Counted from the stretch's first letter, positions 1-5,830 are shown. The stretch is 6,391 nt of DNA from Lachnospiraceae bacterium (GCA_024697505.1 JAILFQ010000005.1:1-6391), one strand, 5' to 3'. The notes: generated by a model not told the origin, from the sequence alone. Made by a program: numbers and translations.

Positions 1-1428
1 GTCATCGTCTCTTTGACGTTTGTCCGTGAAATAACCGGCCACAAACTTATCATCAAAAACCAGCAGAAGTTTTCCATCATCTGTAAGGCTCGGAATCGCT
101 CTGCTGCAATACCCCCTTGAAATATTCGGAAGGCCGTTTAAAATCCTTTGCCAGTTTTTTACCACTTCCTGAATGTCTTCCGGAAGTGCCTTAGGTACTT
201 CTACCGGGACGTATCCCGCGTTGTCCGAGGGGGTGGCATCCGTTGTTTGTACCTCCCTTGTAACAACCGTTACTCCATTTGCAACTTTCTCTTCCAGATC
301 GTCTACTCGTTGAATAAGAGAATCATAACTCGTTTCCGTATCCGGACAGCACATTTTAATAAGTGCAACTTCAACCAATACTCTCTTTTGGTCGGCATAT
401 CTTATATCATTTGTAAGGGAAGATACCAGTCTTATGTACCTTACAATTGTTTCCGCAGAGTTCTCGCTTACCTCCCGCATAAATTCTTCCATGTTGTCTG
501 AAGATATTTCCAGATCTTCCAGCATTGCTTTTGAAGTTTTTGCCACAAGAAGGTTTCTTAAGTACCAGGTAAAGTCTTTGGTAAACTGAGTAAGTTCTCT
601 TCCTCTTGCAACCATTTCCTCCAAAACTTTTAAGGCTGCCGCCACATCTTTTTGCCTTATAGCCTGCATAAGTCCGCCAAAAACGGAAACATCCACCGTT
701 CCAAGAACTTCAAGCACTTTGTCATAGGTAAGTTTTTCACCCAGATAAAAGGCAATGCACTGGTCAAGAAGACTTATGGCATCTCTTAAGGAGCCGTCAC
801 CTGCATTGGCAATATAGCGAAGGGCCTTATCCTCAACCTCAACATTTTCAGCCATGACAAGTTCTTTAAGCCTTGCCTGTATCTCGTCCGTTGATATTCT
901 CCTAAAGTCGTAGCGCTGACATCTGGAGAGTATGGTAATAGGAATTTTATTGACTTCCGTAGTTGCAAGGATAAAGATCACATACTCAGGCGGCTCTTCC
1001 AAAGTCTTAAGAAGAGCATTGAAAGCCCCCGGCGAAAGCATATGTACCTCGTCGATTATGTAAACCTTGTACTTTCCTTCTGTAGGAGAATAACGCACTT
1101 CGTCCACTATCTGACGGATGTTATCTACACCGTTGTTGGAAGCGGCATCTATTTCTATAACATTCATTGAAGCGCCGGAAGCGATCGCTTTGCATATTGC
1201 ACACTCTCCGCATGGGTTTCCGTCTACGGGATGCTCACAGTTTACAGCTTTTGCAAGAATAAGAGCGGTAGAAGTTTTACCTGTACCTCTGGTTCCGCAA
1301 AAAAGGAATGCATGGCCTATTCTTCCTGCCTTTATTTGGTTTTCAAGTGTTCTTACAACATGGTCCTGTCCTTTAACATCCTTAAATGTGGAAGGACGGA
1401 ATTTTCTGTAAAGAGCTGTATATGACAT
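1..1428 (-). CDS. dnaX: DNA polymerase III subunit gamma/tau (clamp loader ATPase), 3' end outside window
   Basis: DnaX is the ATPase that loads the beta sliding clamp at the replication fork; tau-type C-termini also tie the loader to the polymerase and helicase. I translated the minus strand from the ATG at 1428 and found 476 codons with no stop up to the window edge. The N-terminus opens MSYTALYRKFRP, as is typical of the family. Visible motifs are a Walker A loop GTRGTGKT (residues 45-52), four zinc-binding cysteines (64, 73, 76, 79), Walker B IIDEVH (124-129), the arginine-finger SRC (168-170) and a sensor-2 segment GDGSLRDA (210-217). The helical domain III follows to about residue 365, then a short polar linker (about 380-412), then the start of a C-terminal domain. 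Firmicute DnaX proteins are usually about 540-580 residues, so perhaps 60-100 residues are missing here by window truncation. The start lies 23 bp behind murG and no terminator intervenes, so co-transcription is likely. Codons 423-425 contain an in-frame A-AAA-AAC heptamer, described under findings. Confidence 0.97.
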   Translation of the reverse strand, partial: MSYTALYRKFRPSTFKDVKGQDHVVRTLENQIKAGRIGHAFLFCGTRGTGKTSTALILAKAVNCEHPVDGNPCGECAICKAIASGASMNVIEIDAASNNGVDNIRQIVDEVRYSPTEGKYKVYIIDEVHMLSPGAFNALLKTLEEPPEYVIFILATTEVNKIPITILSRCQRYDFRRISTDEIQARLKELVMAENVEVEDKALRYIANAGDGSLRDAISLLDQCIAFYLGEKLTYDKVLEVLGTVDVSVFGGLMQAIRQKDVAAALKVLEEMVARGRELTQFTKDFTWYLRNLLVAKTSKAMLEDLEISSDNMEEFMREVSENSAETIVRYIRLVSSLTNDIRYADQKRVLVEVALIKMCCPDTETSYDSLIQRVDDLEEKVANGVTVVTREVQTTDATPSDNAGYVPVEVPKALPEDIQEVVKNWQRILNGLPNISRGYCSRAIPSLTDDGKLLLVFDDKFVAGYFTDKRQRDDD

Positions 1429-1433
1429 TGTTG

Positions 1434-1440
1434 CCCCCAC
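1434..1440 (-). promoter_or_regulatory. G-rich ribosome binding site of dnaX
   Basis: Reading the minus strand, GTGGGGG stands five bases before the ATG of dnaX at 1428. It departs from the AGGAGG core (no A between the G runs), unlike the purine A/G sites before the PfoR-like gene and mtnN. It is the only Shine-Dalgarno candidate in the 23-bp murG-dnaX gap and agrees with the chosen start. Confidence 0.5.
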
Positions 1441-1451
1441 CGGTCCACAGA

Positions 1452-2516
1452 CTATTTAGCTGTGTTATTTATTAATTCAAGAATCTTCTCAACGGCATCG
1501 TTTTGAATACCGCTGCTCATTGCTTCTATGTATTTATCTTTGTTTTTAAAGACTTCACCTATTGCATCCAAAAGGGTTGCATTTGTAAGCTTTTCTTCAG
1601 GAAGCACGTAAGAAAAACCGCGTTTTTCAAATGATTCTGCGTTGAGGATCTGGTCTCCTCTGGAAGATGTTGCCGGAAGCGGAATAAGAATATTAGGCTT
1701 CTTAAGAGCAACTATTTCACAAATGGCATTAGCACCTGCCCTTGAAACAACCACATCTGCAGCAGCAAAAACATCTTTCATTTCTTTGTCCACATATTCT
1801 ATCTGACGGTAGCCGGACGTGCCTTCAAACTCCGCATCCGCCTTTCCTTTTCCGCAAAGATGCGCAATGTCATAAGATTTAAGAAGCGTAGGCAAAAGAT
1901 CGTGAACCGCATTGTTTAACGCTGCCGCTCCGGTACTTCCTCCCACTACCATAATTACAGGCTTGTCTCCTGAAAAGCCAAGGAACTTAAGCCCCTCTTC
2001 CCTGCTGCCTTCAAAAAGCACTTTTCTTATAGGAGTTCCCGTAAGTACCGCCTTATCCGCAGGAAGATACTTCATTGTTTCCGGGAAATTCGCACACACC
2101 CTGGTGGCAGAAGGAATGCAAAGTTTGTTTGCAAGTCCCGGCGTAATGTCGGACTCATGTATTATGCAAGGGATGTGTCTGCGCTTTGCCGCGATCACAA
2201 CAGGAACGGCAACAAAACCGCCCTTGGAGAAAACCACATCCGGCTTAATATTCTTAAGATGCTTTTTAGCTTCAAAGTAGCCCTTTAAAACTCTAAAAGG
2301 ATCCGAAAAGTTTTTAAAAGAAAAATATCTTCTGAGTTTACCGGAAGATATTCCATAATACGGTATATTCTCTTCCTCAGCAAGTCTCTTTTCAATACCC
2401 GTATAAGACCCTATATAACTCACTTCAAAGCCATTCTTTTTAAGGCCGTCCAATAAAGCAAGGTTTGGTGTAACATGCCCGGCAGTACCACCGCCGGTAA
2501 GAACTATTTTTTTCAT
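1452..2516 (-). CDS. murG: MurG, lipid II-forming N-acetylglucosaminyltransferase
   Basis: MurG transfers N-acetylglucosamine from UDP-GlcNAc to lipid I on the inner face of the cytoplasmic membrane, giving lipid II, the peptidoglycan building block. The 354-residue product has the usual family length and the two Rossmann-like halves of a GT28 (GT-B) enzyme. The N-terminal glycine-rich loop GGGTAGHVTP (8-17) carries His14, the expected active-site histidine. The lipid-acceptor half shows SKGGFVAVP (97-105) and HESDITPGLAN (120-130). The UDP-GlcNAc half shows GGSTGAAALN (192-201), SRAGANAICE (258-267) and the Firmicute-type GDQILNA (287-293). There is no signal peptide, as expected for a peripheral protein. 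An AGAGG site (2528-2532) precedes the ATG by 11 bases, slightly long. In many bacteria murG sits in the division/cell-wall cluster; here it leads a probable murG-dnaX transcript with no mur or fts neighbour in view. The stop is TAG. Confidence 0.97.
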   Translation of the reverse strand: MKKIVLTGGGTAGHVTPNLALLDGLKKNGFEVSYIGSYTGIEKRLAEEENIPYYGISSGKLRRYFSFKNFSDPFRVLKGYFEAKKHLKNIKPDVVFSKGGFVAVPVVIAAKRRHIPCIIHESDITPGLANKLCIPSATRVCANFPETMKYLPADKAVLTGTPIRKVLFEGSREEGLKFLGFSGDKPVIMVVGGSTGAAALNNAVHDLLPTLLKSYDIAHLCGKGKADAEFEGTSGYRQIEYVDKEMKDVFAAADVVVSRAGANAICEIVALKKPNILIPLPATSSRGDQILNAESFEKRGFSYVLPEEKLTNATLLDAIGEVFKNKDKYIEAMSSGIQNDAVEKILELINNTAK

Positions 2517-2556
2517 TTGTAGTATTGCCTCTTTTCACATACCTATAGATACTAAA

Positions 2557-2585
2557 ATGATACAACAAATACTGACTAATTTCAA
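2557..2585 (-). promoter_or_regulatory. sigma-A-type promoter of murG
   Basis: On the minus strand, a -35 box TTGAAA (2580-2585) and a -10 box TATCAT (2557-2562) are separated by exactly 17 bases. Each box matches five of six consensus bases. Transcription would start near 2550, giving a leader of roughly 34 bases before the murG ATG. The -35 box touches that of the divergent mtnN promoter. This is a prediction from sequence only. Confidence 0.7.
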
Positions 2586-2614
2586 TTGAAAAGAATTTTG
2601 CAAGATGATACACT
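2586..2614 (+). promoter_or_regulatory. extended -10 promoter of mtnN
   Basis: A -35 box TTGAAA (2586-2591) is followed after 17 bases by TACACT (2609-2614), a weaker -10 box (four of six) that is supported by an extended -10 TG at 2606-2607. The start would lie near 2621, leaving about 55 bases of leader before mtnN. The -35 box directly abuts that of the murG promoter on the other strand. Confidence 0.6.
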
Positions 2615-2663
2615 AATAACCATAACAGCAACATCTTTAACAAATCTTGAATCTTTACATAAT

Positions 2664-2668
2664 AGGAG
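2664..2668 (+). promoter_or_regulatory. ribosome binding site that fixes the mtnN start
   Basis: AGGAG stands seven bases before the ATG at 2676. It decides between this ATG and an in-frame TTG at 2586 that would add 30 residues. The TTG lies inside the predicted -35 box, has no ribosome binding site, and its extra residues resemble nothing in the family. Confidence 0.85.
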
Positions 2669-2675
2669 AAATATA

Positions 2676-3374
2676 ATGAAAATAGGTATTATAGGAGCCA
2701 TGAAGGTTGAAGTTGAAAAGCTGAAAGCCGAAATGAAAGATACAAAGATAAGCAATATAGCAGGAATGGAGTTCTACGACGGAGTTCTCTACAACACCCC
2801 GGTAACCGTTGTTATATGCGGTGTGGGAAAAGTAAATGCTGCTTGTTGCACGCAGATCCTTATAGACTGCTTTAATGTGGAAAAAATTATAAACACAGGT
2901 ATTGCCGGATCTCTTAACGCAAGCATAGATATAGGAGATATTGTGCTTGCCACAGATGCAGTACAGCACGACATGCAGGTCGGTTACTTTGGATACGCTC
3001 CGGGCGTTGTTCCCGGTCTTGCAACCTCTGAATTCCGCGCAGACGAGCTCCTTCGTGCGCTTGCAAAGAAAACCTGTAACGAGGTAAACCCGGATGTCCA
3101 CGTTTTTGAAGGAAGGGTTGTTTCCGGAGACCAGTTTATTGCAGATAAAAAGACCAAAGAACGTCTTGTAAAAACTTTTGCACCATGTTGTACAGAAATG
3201 GAAGGTGCCGCAATAGCTCAGGTATGCTACAGAAACGAAGTTCCATTCCTTATTATAAGAGCAATTTCCGATAAAGCCGACGACTCCGCTTCCATGGACT
3301 ACCCCGTATTTGAAGAGCAGGCAGCACATCACTGTTCAAAGCTTGTGCTCTCTCTTATAGAGGCGCTTTCATAA
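2676..3374 (+). CDS. mtnN: 5'-methylthioadenosine/S-adenosylhomocysteine nucleosidase
   Basis: MtnN (Pfs) cleaves the N-glycosidic bond of methylthioadenosine and S-adenosylhomocysteine, releasing adenine. This removes inhibitory by-products of polyamine synthesis and methylation and feeds the methionine salvage or LuxS/AI-2 routes. With the ATG at 2676 the protein is 232 residues, the same length as the E. coli enzyme. It begins MKIGIIGAMKVE, placing Glu12 at the catalytic position. The nucleoside phosphorylase fold is marked by GVGKVNAA (49-56), NTGIAGSL (73-80) and SGDQF (150-154). The EMEGAAIA stretch (174-181) includes ribose-binding Met175 and Glu176. SDKAD (198-202) carries Asp199, corresponding to the catalytic Asp197 of E. 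coli. The gene is single, with its own promoter and a terminator hairpin 32 bases after the stop; no luxS or methionine gene is in view. A longer TTG start at 2586 was considered and set aside. Confidence 0.97.
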   Translation: MKIGIIGAMKVEVEKLKAEMKDTKISNIAGMEFYDGVLYNTPVTVVICGVGKVNAACCTQILIDCFNVEKIINTGIAGSLNASIDIGDIVLATDAVQHDMQVGYFGYAPGVVPGLATSEFRADELLRALAKKTCNEVNPDVHVFEGRVVSGDQFIADKKTKERLVKTFAPCCTEMEGAAIAQVCYRNEVPFLIIRAISDKADDSASMDYPVFEEQAAHHCSKLVLSLIEALS

Positions 3375-3406
3375 AAATTTTCATAAAGCGTTTTAACAAT
3401 AAAATT

Positions 3407-3453
3407 AAAGCGTGTAAGAAATGATACATCATTTCCTGCACGCTTTTTCTTTT
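3407..3453. terminator. bidirectional terminator shared by mtnN and tRNA-Gly
   Basis: The arms 3407-3425 and 3428-3446 pair over 19 positions with one mismatch (A3417 x C3436) and one G-T pair, leaving a tight turn at 3426-3427. On the plus strand the stem runs into TTTTTCTTTT (3444-3453), a good intrinsic terminator for mtnN. Read on the minus strand the same stem is followed by a T-rich run (complement of 3397-3409, about TTTAATTTTATTG), so it can also end the tRNA transcript that arrives from the right. Nothing else separates the two converging genes. Confidence 0.85.
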
Positions 3454-3454
3454 A

Positions 3455-3525
3455 AGCGGATGACGGGAATCGAACCCGCCTCCTAAGCTTGGGAAGCTCA
3501 TATACTACCGATGTACTACATCCGC
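3455..3525 (-). tRNA. tRNA-Gly, anticodon CCC
   Basis: The minus strand folds into a complete cloverleaf of 71 bases. The acceptor stem GCGGATG pairs fully with CATCCGC. The D arm is GTAC-ATCGGTA-GTAT with the conserved GG, the anticodon stem is TGAGC/GCTTA, the variable loop is four bases, and the T arm is GCGGG-TTCGATT-CCCGT. The anticodon loop TTCCCAA puts CCC at 34-36 (window 3491-3493), which reads GGG glycine codons. The discriminator base at 3455 gives U73, as is usual for bacterial tRNA-Gly. The next bases are TAA, so CCA is not encoded and must be added by nucleotidyltransferase. The anticodon arm resembles the E. coli tRNA-Gly(CCC) arm. The gene stands alone with its own promoter and terminator. 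Confidence 0.96.
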
Positions 3526-3572
3526 ATGGTAATCATTCCGCAACCGAATTTTGTTCGCGAAAAGCCATTAGT

Positions 3573-3601
3573 ATTATATGAAATTTTCTTTGATTTGACA
3601 A
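3573..3601 (-). promoter_or_regulatory. strong promoter of tRNA-Gly
   Basis: On the minus strand a -35 box TTGTCA (3596-3601, five of six) and a perfect TATAAT (3573-3578) are 17 bases apart. The start would be near 3566, giving a 5' leader of about 40 bases for RNase P to remove. It is the closest to consensus of the promoters in this window, which suits a stable-RNA gene. It lies only about 20 bases beyond the terminator of the PfoR-like gene. Confidence 0.8.
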
Positions 3602-3621
3602 GCAAAAGAAACACAATACTT

Positions 3622-3653
3622 AAAAAAAAGGATGCGGCAAATATACCGCATCC
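3622..3653 (-). terminator. intrinsic terminator of the PfoR-like gene
   Basis: The arms 3630-3637 and 3646-3653 form a perfect 8-bp GC-rich inverted repeat (GGATGCGG/CCGCATCC) with an 8-base loop. On the minus strand it is followed by eight T residues (complement of 3622-3629). It begins 25 bases after the stop codon of the gene and insulates the tRNA-Gly promoter from read-through. Confidence 0.9.
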
Positions 3654-3678
3654 GTTTCGCTTATTATTCCATCAAAAT

Positions 3679-4785
3679 TTACTCTACAGTAAGATTCTGG
3701 TCTCCAAAGTGGATCCATCCCGCTTTTCTGAAGCCTTCGGAAATTGCGAAGGAAAGAACTGCAGGCAATATTATAAGCATAATGAAGATCTTAACAACAG
3801 CCCATGCAGGACCGTCTACAGGAGCCATTACCTGGTAAGCCATTAAAGGACCTACAAGACCTGCTGTACCCATACCGGAGCCAACAGCGTTACCATTTAT
3901 AACAAGAAGGGTGGTGCCGATAGGTCCAAGTATTGCACTTGCAACTATCTCCGGCAGCCAGATCATTGGGTGTCTGATAATGTTTGGCATCTGAAGCATG
4001 CTTGTTCCAAGTCCCTGTGCAAGAAAACCGCCAAACTTGTTCTCTCTGTAACTTGCAACAGCAAAGCCAACCATATTACAGCAGCAACCTATAGTAGCCG
4101 CACCTGCCGCAAGACCGGAAAGTCCCATGGAAATACCGATTGCAGCGGAACTTATAGGTAGTGTAAGGAACATACCCATAAGCACTGAAACAACGATGCC
4201 GCCTATAACCGGGTGTTCCGTTACATTAATGTTTACAAGTTCTCCCAGCCATCCCATAAACTTTGAAATAGGAGGTCCGAGAATAATGCCTACCGCAGAT
4301 CCGGAAAGGATGGATACAAGAGGTGTAACAATTATGTCTATCTTTGTTTTTCCTGCAACAAGGTTACCCAAAACTACAGCAACATATGCTGCAACGAAAG
4401 CCCCGAGAGGTTCTCCGAAACCGGAAAGAAGCACTGCCTTTCCGGCACTTGCAAGGTCGTCTGCCCAGACAAGTTCTCCCGCACCTATTATGTAAGTTCC
4501 CGCAAGGATCTTGCTTGCATAAGCACCAACCATACCTGCTGTTGCGGAAGAAACCGTAACAAGAGGTCCCTGCTTAAACTTACTTGCAACACCAACACCA
4601 ATACCTGCACCGGTCATATACTTTGCGGCTGTACCAAAAATCACAAGCCAGTGTCCGATAACTCCCGGAATATAGTTACCAAGCTGCTCAACAATGGTAC
4701 CGATTATGAGTGTACCAAAAAGGCCGAGAGCCATTCCGCTGAGTCCATCAATGAAAATACTGTTTAAAATGCCTTTCTTTTTCAT
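3679..4785 (-). CDS. PfoR-family membrane protein, PTS EIIC_2-like
   Basis: The 368-residue product is a very hydrophobic, glycine-rich polytopic protein with about nine or ten membrane segments, roughly at 10-35, 43-65, 75-97, 120-143, 151-172, 193-217, 219-246, 275-297, 305-323 and 328-350. I recognise it by overall sequence character as the PTS_EIIC_2/PfoR family (named for the Clostridium perfringens perfringolysin O regulator). Characteristic stretches are GFGEPLGAF (122-130), TEHPVIGGIVVS (189-200), LTLPISSAAIGISMGLSG (207-224), GCCCNMVGFAVASYREN (233-249) and QMPNIIRHPMIWLPE (265-279). Family members resemble the membrane channel of sugar phosphotransferase systems, but their substrates are mostly unknown. 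No EIIA or EIIB partner is encoded in the window, so transport by phosphorylation cannot be asserted. A GAGGAG site (4795-4800) lies nine bases before the ATG. Its own promoter and a terminator frame it, with an operator-like palindrome in the leader. Confidence 0.85.
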   Translation of the reverse strand: MKKKGILNSIFIDGLSGMALGLFGTLIIGTIVEQLGNYIPGVIGHWLVIFGTAAKYMTGAGIGVGVASKFKQGPLVTVSSATAGMVGAYASKILAGTYIIGAGELVWADDLASAGKAVLLSGFGEPLGAFVAAYVAVVLGNLVAGKTKIDIIVTPLVSILSGSAVGIILGPPISKFMGWLGELVNINVTEHPVIGGIVVSVLMGMFLTLPISSAAIGISMGLSGLAAGAATIGCCCNMVGFAVASYRENKFGGFLAQGLGTSMLQMPNIIRHPMIWLPEIVASAILGPIGTTLLVINGNAVGSGMGTAGLVGPLMAYQVMAPVDGPAWAVVKIFIMLIILPAVLSFAISEGFRKAGWIHFGDQNLTVE

Positions 4786-4811
4786 GAATGTTTTCTCCTC
4801 TTACTTTTTCC

Positions 4812-4828
4812 CACGTGTTTAACAAGTG
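4812..4828. promoter_or_regulatory. operator-like palindrome in the leader of the PfoR-like gene
   Basis: CACGTGTTTAACAAGTG is a 17-bp palindrome centred on base 4820 in which seven of eight position pairs match; only G4815/A4825 fail. It lies between the predicted transcription start (near 4869) and the ribosome binding site (4795-4800), where a repressor could block elongation. Symmetry is visible, but binding is inference and I cannot name a regulator. Confidence 0.35.
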
Positions 4829-4875
4829 TCCCCTTCTTTTACCATGAAAAGCCATGGCATTAAACCCTTGTGGGT

Positions 4876-4904
4876 AAGATAGCACGGGAAAGCCCCCATG
4901 TCAA
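4876..4904 (-). promoter_or_regulatory. promoter of the PfoR-like gene, overlapping the upstream stop codon
   Basis: On the minus strand a perfect TTGACA (4899-4904) is followed after 17 bases by TATCTT (4876-4881, four of six). Transcription would begin near 4869, giving a leader of about 84 bases. The TGA stop of the upstream membrane protein gene (4901-4903) is part of the -35 box. The spacer carries an imperfect inverted repeat (4883-4888 with 4895-4900). Confidence 0.65.
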
Positions 4905-5782
4905 TTGGCATTTTTCTTTAAAAGTCTGAACTGATTTCTTGAATCTTTCAAAGTACCCATTTCCTTTACAAAAGAGACAACAAACAGTACAAAAGCAATA
5001 AGTCCTGTAAGCTGTCCCATAAACTTATAAACATCATAGTAAGAATTGAAAGGGTCTGCCGCTACTTCGCTTACAAAACCGGATATTCCGGAAAGACCCC
5101 ATCCAATACATCTGAGAATAAGCACCGTTTTCCAACTGCCTGCCGTAAAGGTAGAAAGTCCCTTCAAAAACTTACTGTGTGTAAGACATTCAAAAATAAA
5201 AATTATAATGGTTGAAAGGCCGGACAAAACGGAAACTGCCGTAACAGCCACAGTTATATCCAGACCTTGACTTGCTCTGATAAACTCTTCCGCCGAACCA
5301 TACACAGCTCCATTCATTATTAAACCTGCTGCCCGTAGCACAATTCTAACGTAAATAACAAGCGTAGCCACTACTGTTACAACTCCGCAGGTTATATGGG
5401 CAATACCAACATTTCTAAGGCCCTTACAGTCGCTGCCAAACTGTATTAAAGTTATGTTTTTGGCAAGCATAGTCCCTAAGATACTTAAGCCCGCCAATAT
5501 GATCACAAAGCCCAGTAATCCGAGGATCAATCCGAAAACGGAATACCCTCTCGTATAAATTAAATTTACCAAAACCGCCGAAAGAATTCCCACAAAAAAC
5601 GCTAAAACAATGGTTACAACTGTGAGTATTAAAATAGCTATCTGCAAAGCATACAGCCTGCCGTAAAGTTTTTCACACTTTGGTGCTATCTTTGCATATT
5701 TCTCCTTTCTTGCCTCTTTTTCTTCCTCTGCTCTTCTTAGTTCCGGAAATTCTGTACTGCTTTTGAGGTTTTCATCTTCCAT
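4901..5782 (-). CDS. six-helix membrane protein of unknown function
   Basis: I do not recognise this family. The 293-residue product starts with a highly charged, probably cytoplasmic segment (1-45) that looks helical and is rich in Glu, Lys and Arg (for example ELRRAEEEKEARKEKYAK, 14-31). Six hydrophobic stretches follow, at about 46-74, 82-107, 128-152, 174-199, 217-237 and 254-273. A short basic tail ends KKNAN. There is no signal peptide, catalytic motif or obvious repeat. The ATG at 5782 is supported by GGGAG (5790-5794) seven bases upstream. A TATGAT element stands upstream near 5842-5847 but lacks a good -35 box at normal spacing, so its promoter is uncertain. It lies between the GH35 terminator and the PfoR-like gene. 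No strong terminator follows it, so some transcripts may continue into that gene. It could be a small-molecule or stress-related membrane protein, but nothing in the sequence decides this. That it is a real gene is supported by frame length, start signals and tight packing. Confidence 0.8.
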   Translation of the reverse strand: MEDENLKSSTEFPELRRAEEEKEARKEKYAKIAPKCEKLYGRLYALQIAILILTVVTIVLAFFVGILSAVLVNLIYTRGYSVFGLILGLLGFVIILAGLSILGTMLAKNITLIQFGSDCKGLRNVGIAHITCGVVTVVATLVIYVRIVLRAAGLIMNGAVYGSAEEFIRASQGLDITVAVTAVSVLSGLSTIIIFIFECLTHSKFLKGLSTFTAGSWKTVLILRCIGWGLSGISGFVSEVAADPFNSYYDVYKFMGQLTGLIAFVLFVVSFVKEMGTLKDSRNQFRLLKKNAN

Positions 5783-5808
5783 AAATTCTCTCCCTTTTCA
5801 TTAATCTA

Positions 5809-5830
5809 CGGGTCTTTCCCACAAAACCCG
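5809..5830 (-). other. leader hairpin before the six-helix membrane protein gene
   Basis: The arms 5809-5816 and 5823-5830 can pair over eight positions including one G-U pair, around a six-base loop. On the minus strand it lies just upstream of the ribosome binding site and is not followed by a T run, so it is not an intrinsic terminator. It might affect mRNA stability or translation; it could equally be chance. Confidence 0.3.

Noticed and set aside
148..501. 117-codon plus-strand frame
   Set aside because: It is antisense to dnaX, whose frame is intact and carries recognisable motifs; no start signals support it.
1118..1411. 97-codon plus-strand frame
   Set aside because: It lies antisense to the conserved ATPase core of dnaX and has no family resemblance.
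1912..2280. 122-codon plus-strand frame
   Set aside because: It is antisense to the middle of murG, with no ribosome binding site or family resemblance.
2586..2675. Longer mtnN start at TTG 2586
   Set aside because: The TTG is within the predicted -35 box, lacks a ribosome binding site, and the ATG at 2676 gives the normal family length and N-terminus.
2655..3332. 225-codon open frame on the minus strand opposite mtnN
   Set aside because: It lies wholly antisense to a gene with clear catalytic motifs, has cysteine/tyrosine-rich composition typical of a shadow frame, and resembles no protein family.
3491..3493. Reading the tRNA as the common tRNA-Gly(UCC)
   Set aside because: The seven-base loop is TTCCCAA, which places CCC, not TCC, at positions 34-36.
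3511..3846. 111-codon plus-strand frame
   Set aside because: It overlaps the tRNA gene, its promoter, a terminator and the 3' end of the PfoR-like gene, all on the other strand.
4127..4495. 122-codon plus-strand frame
   Set aside because: It is a shadow of the membrane-protein coding strand; its proline/threonine-rich content follows from the antisense of hydrophobic codons.
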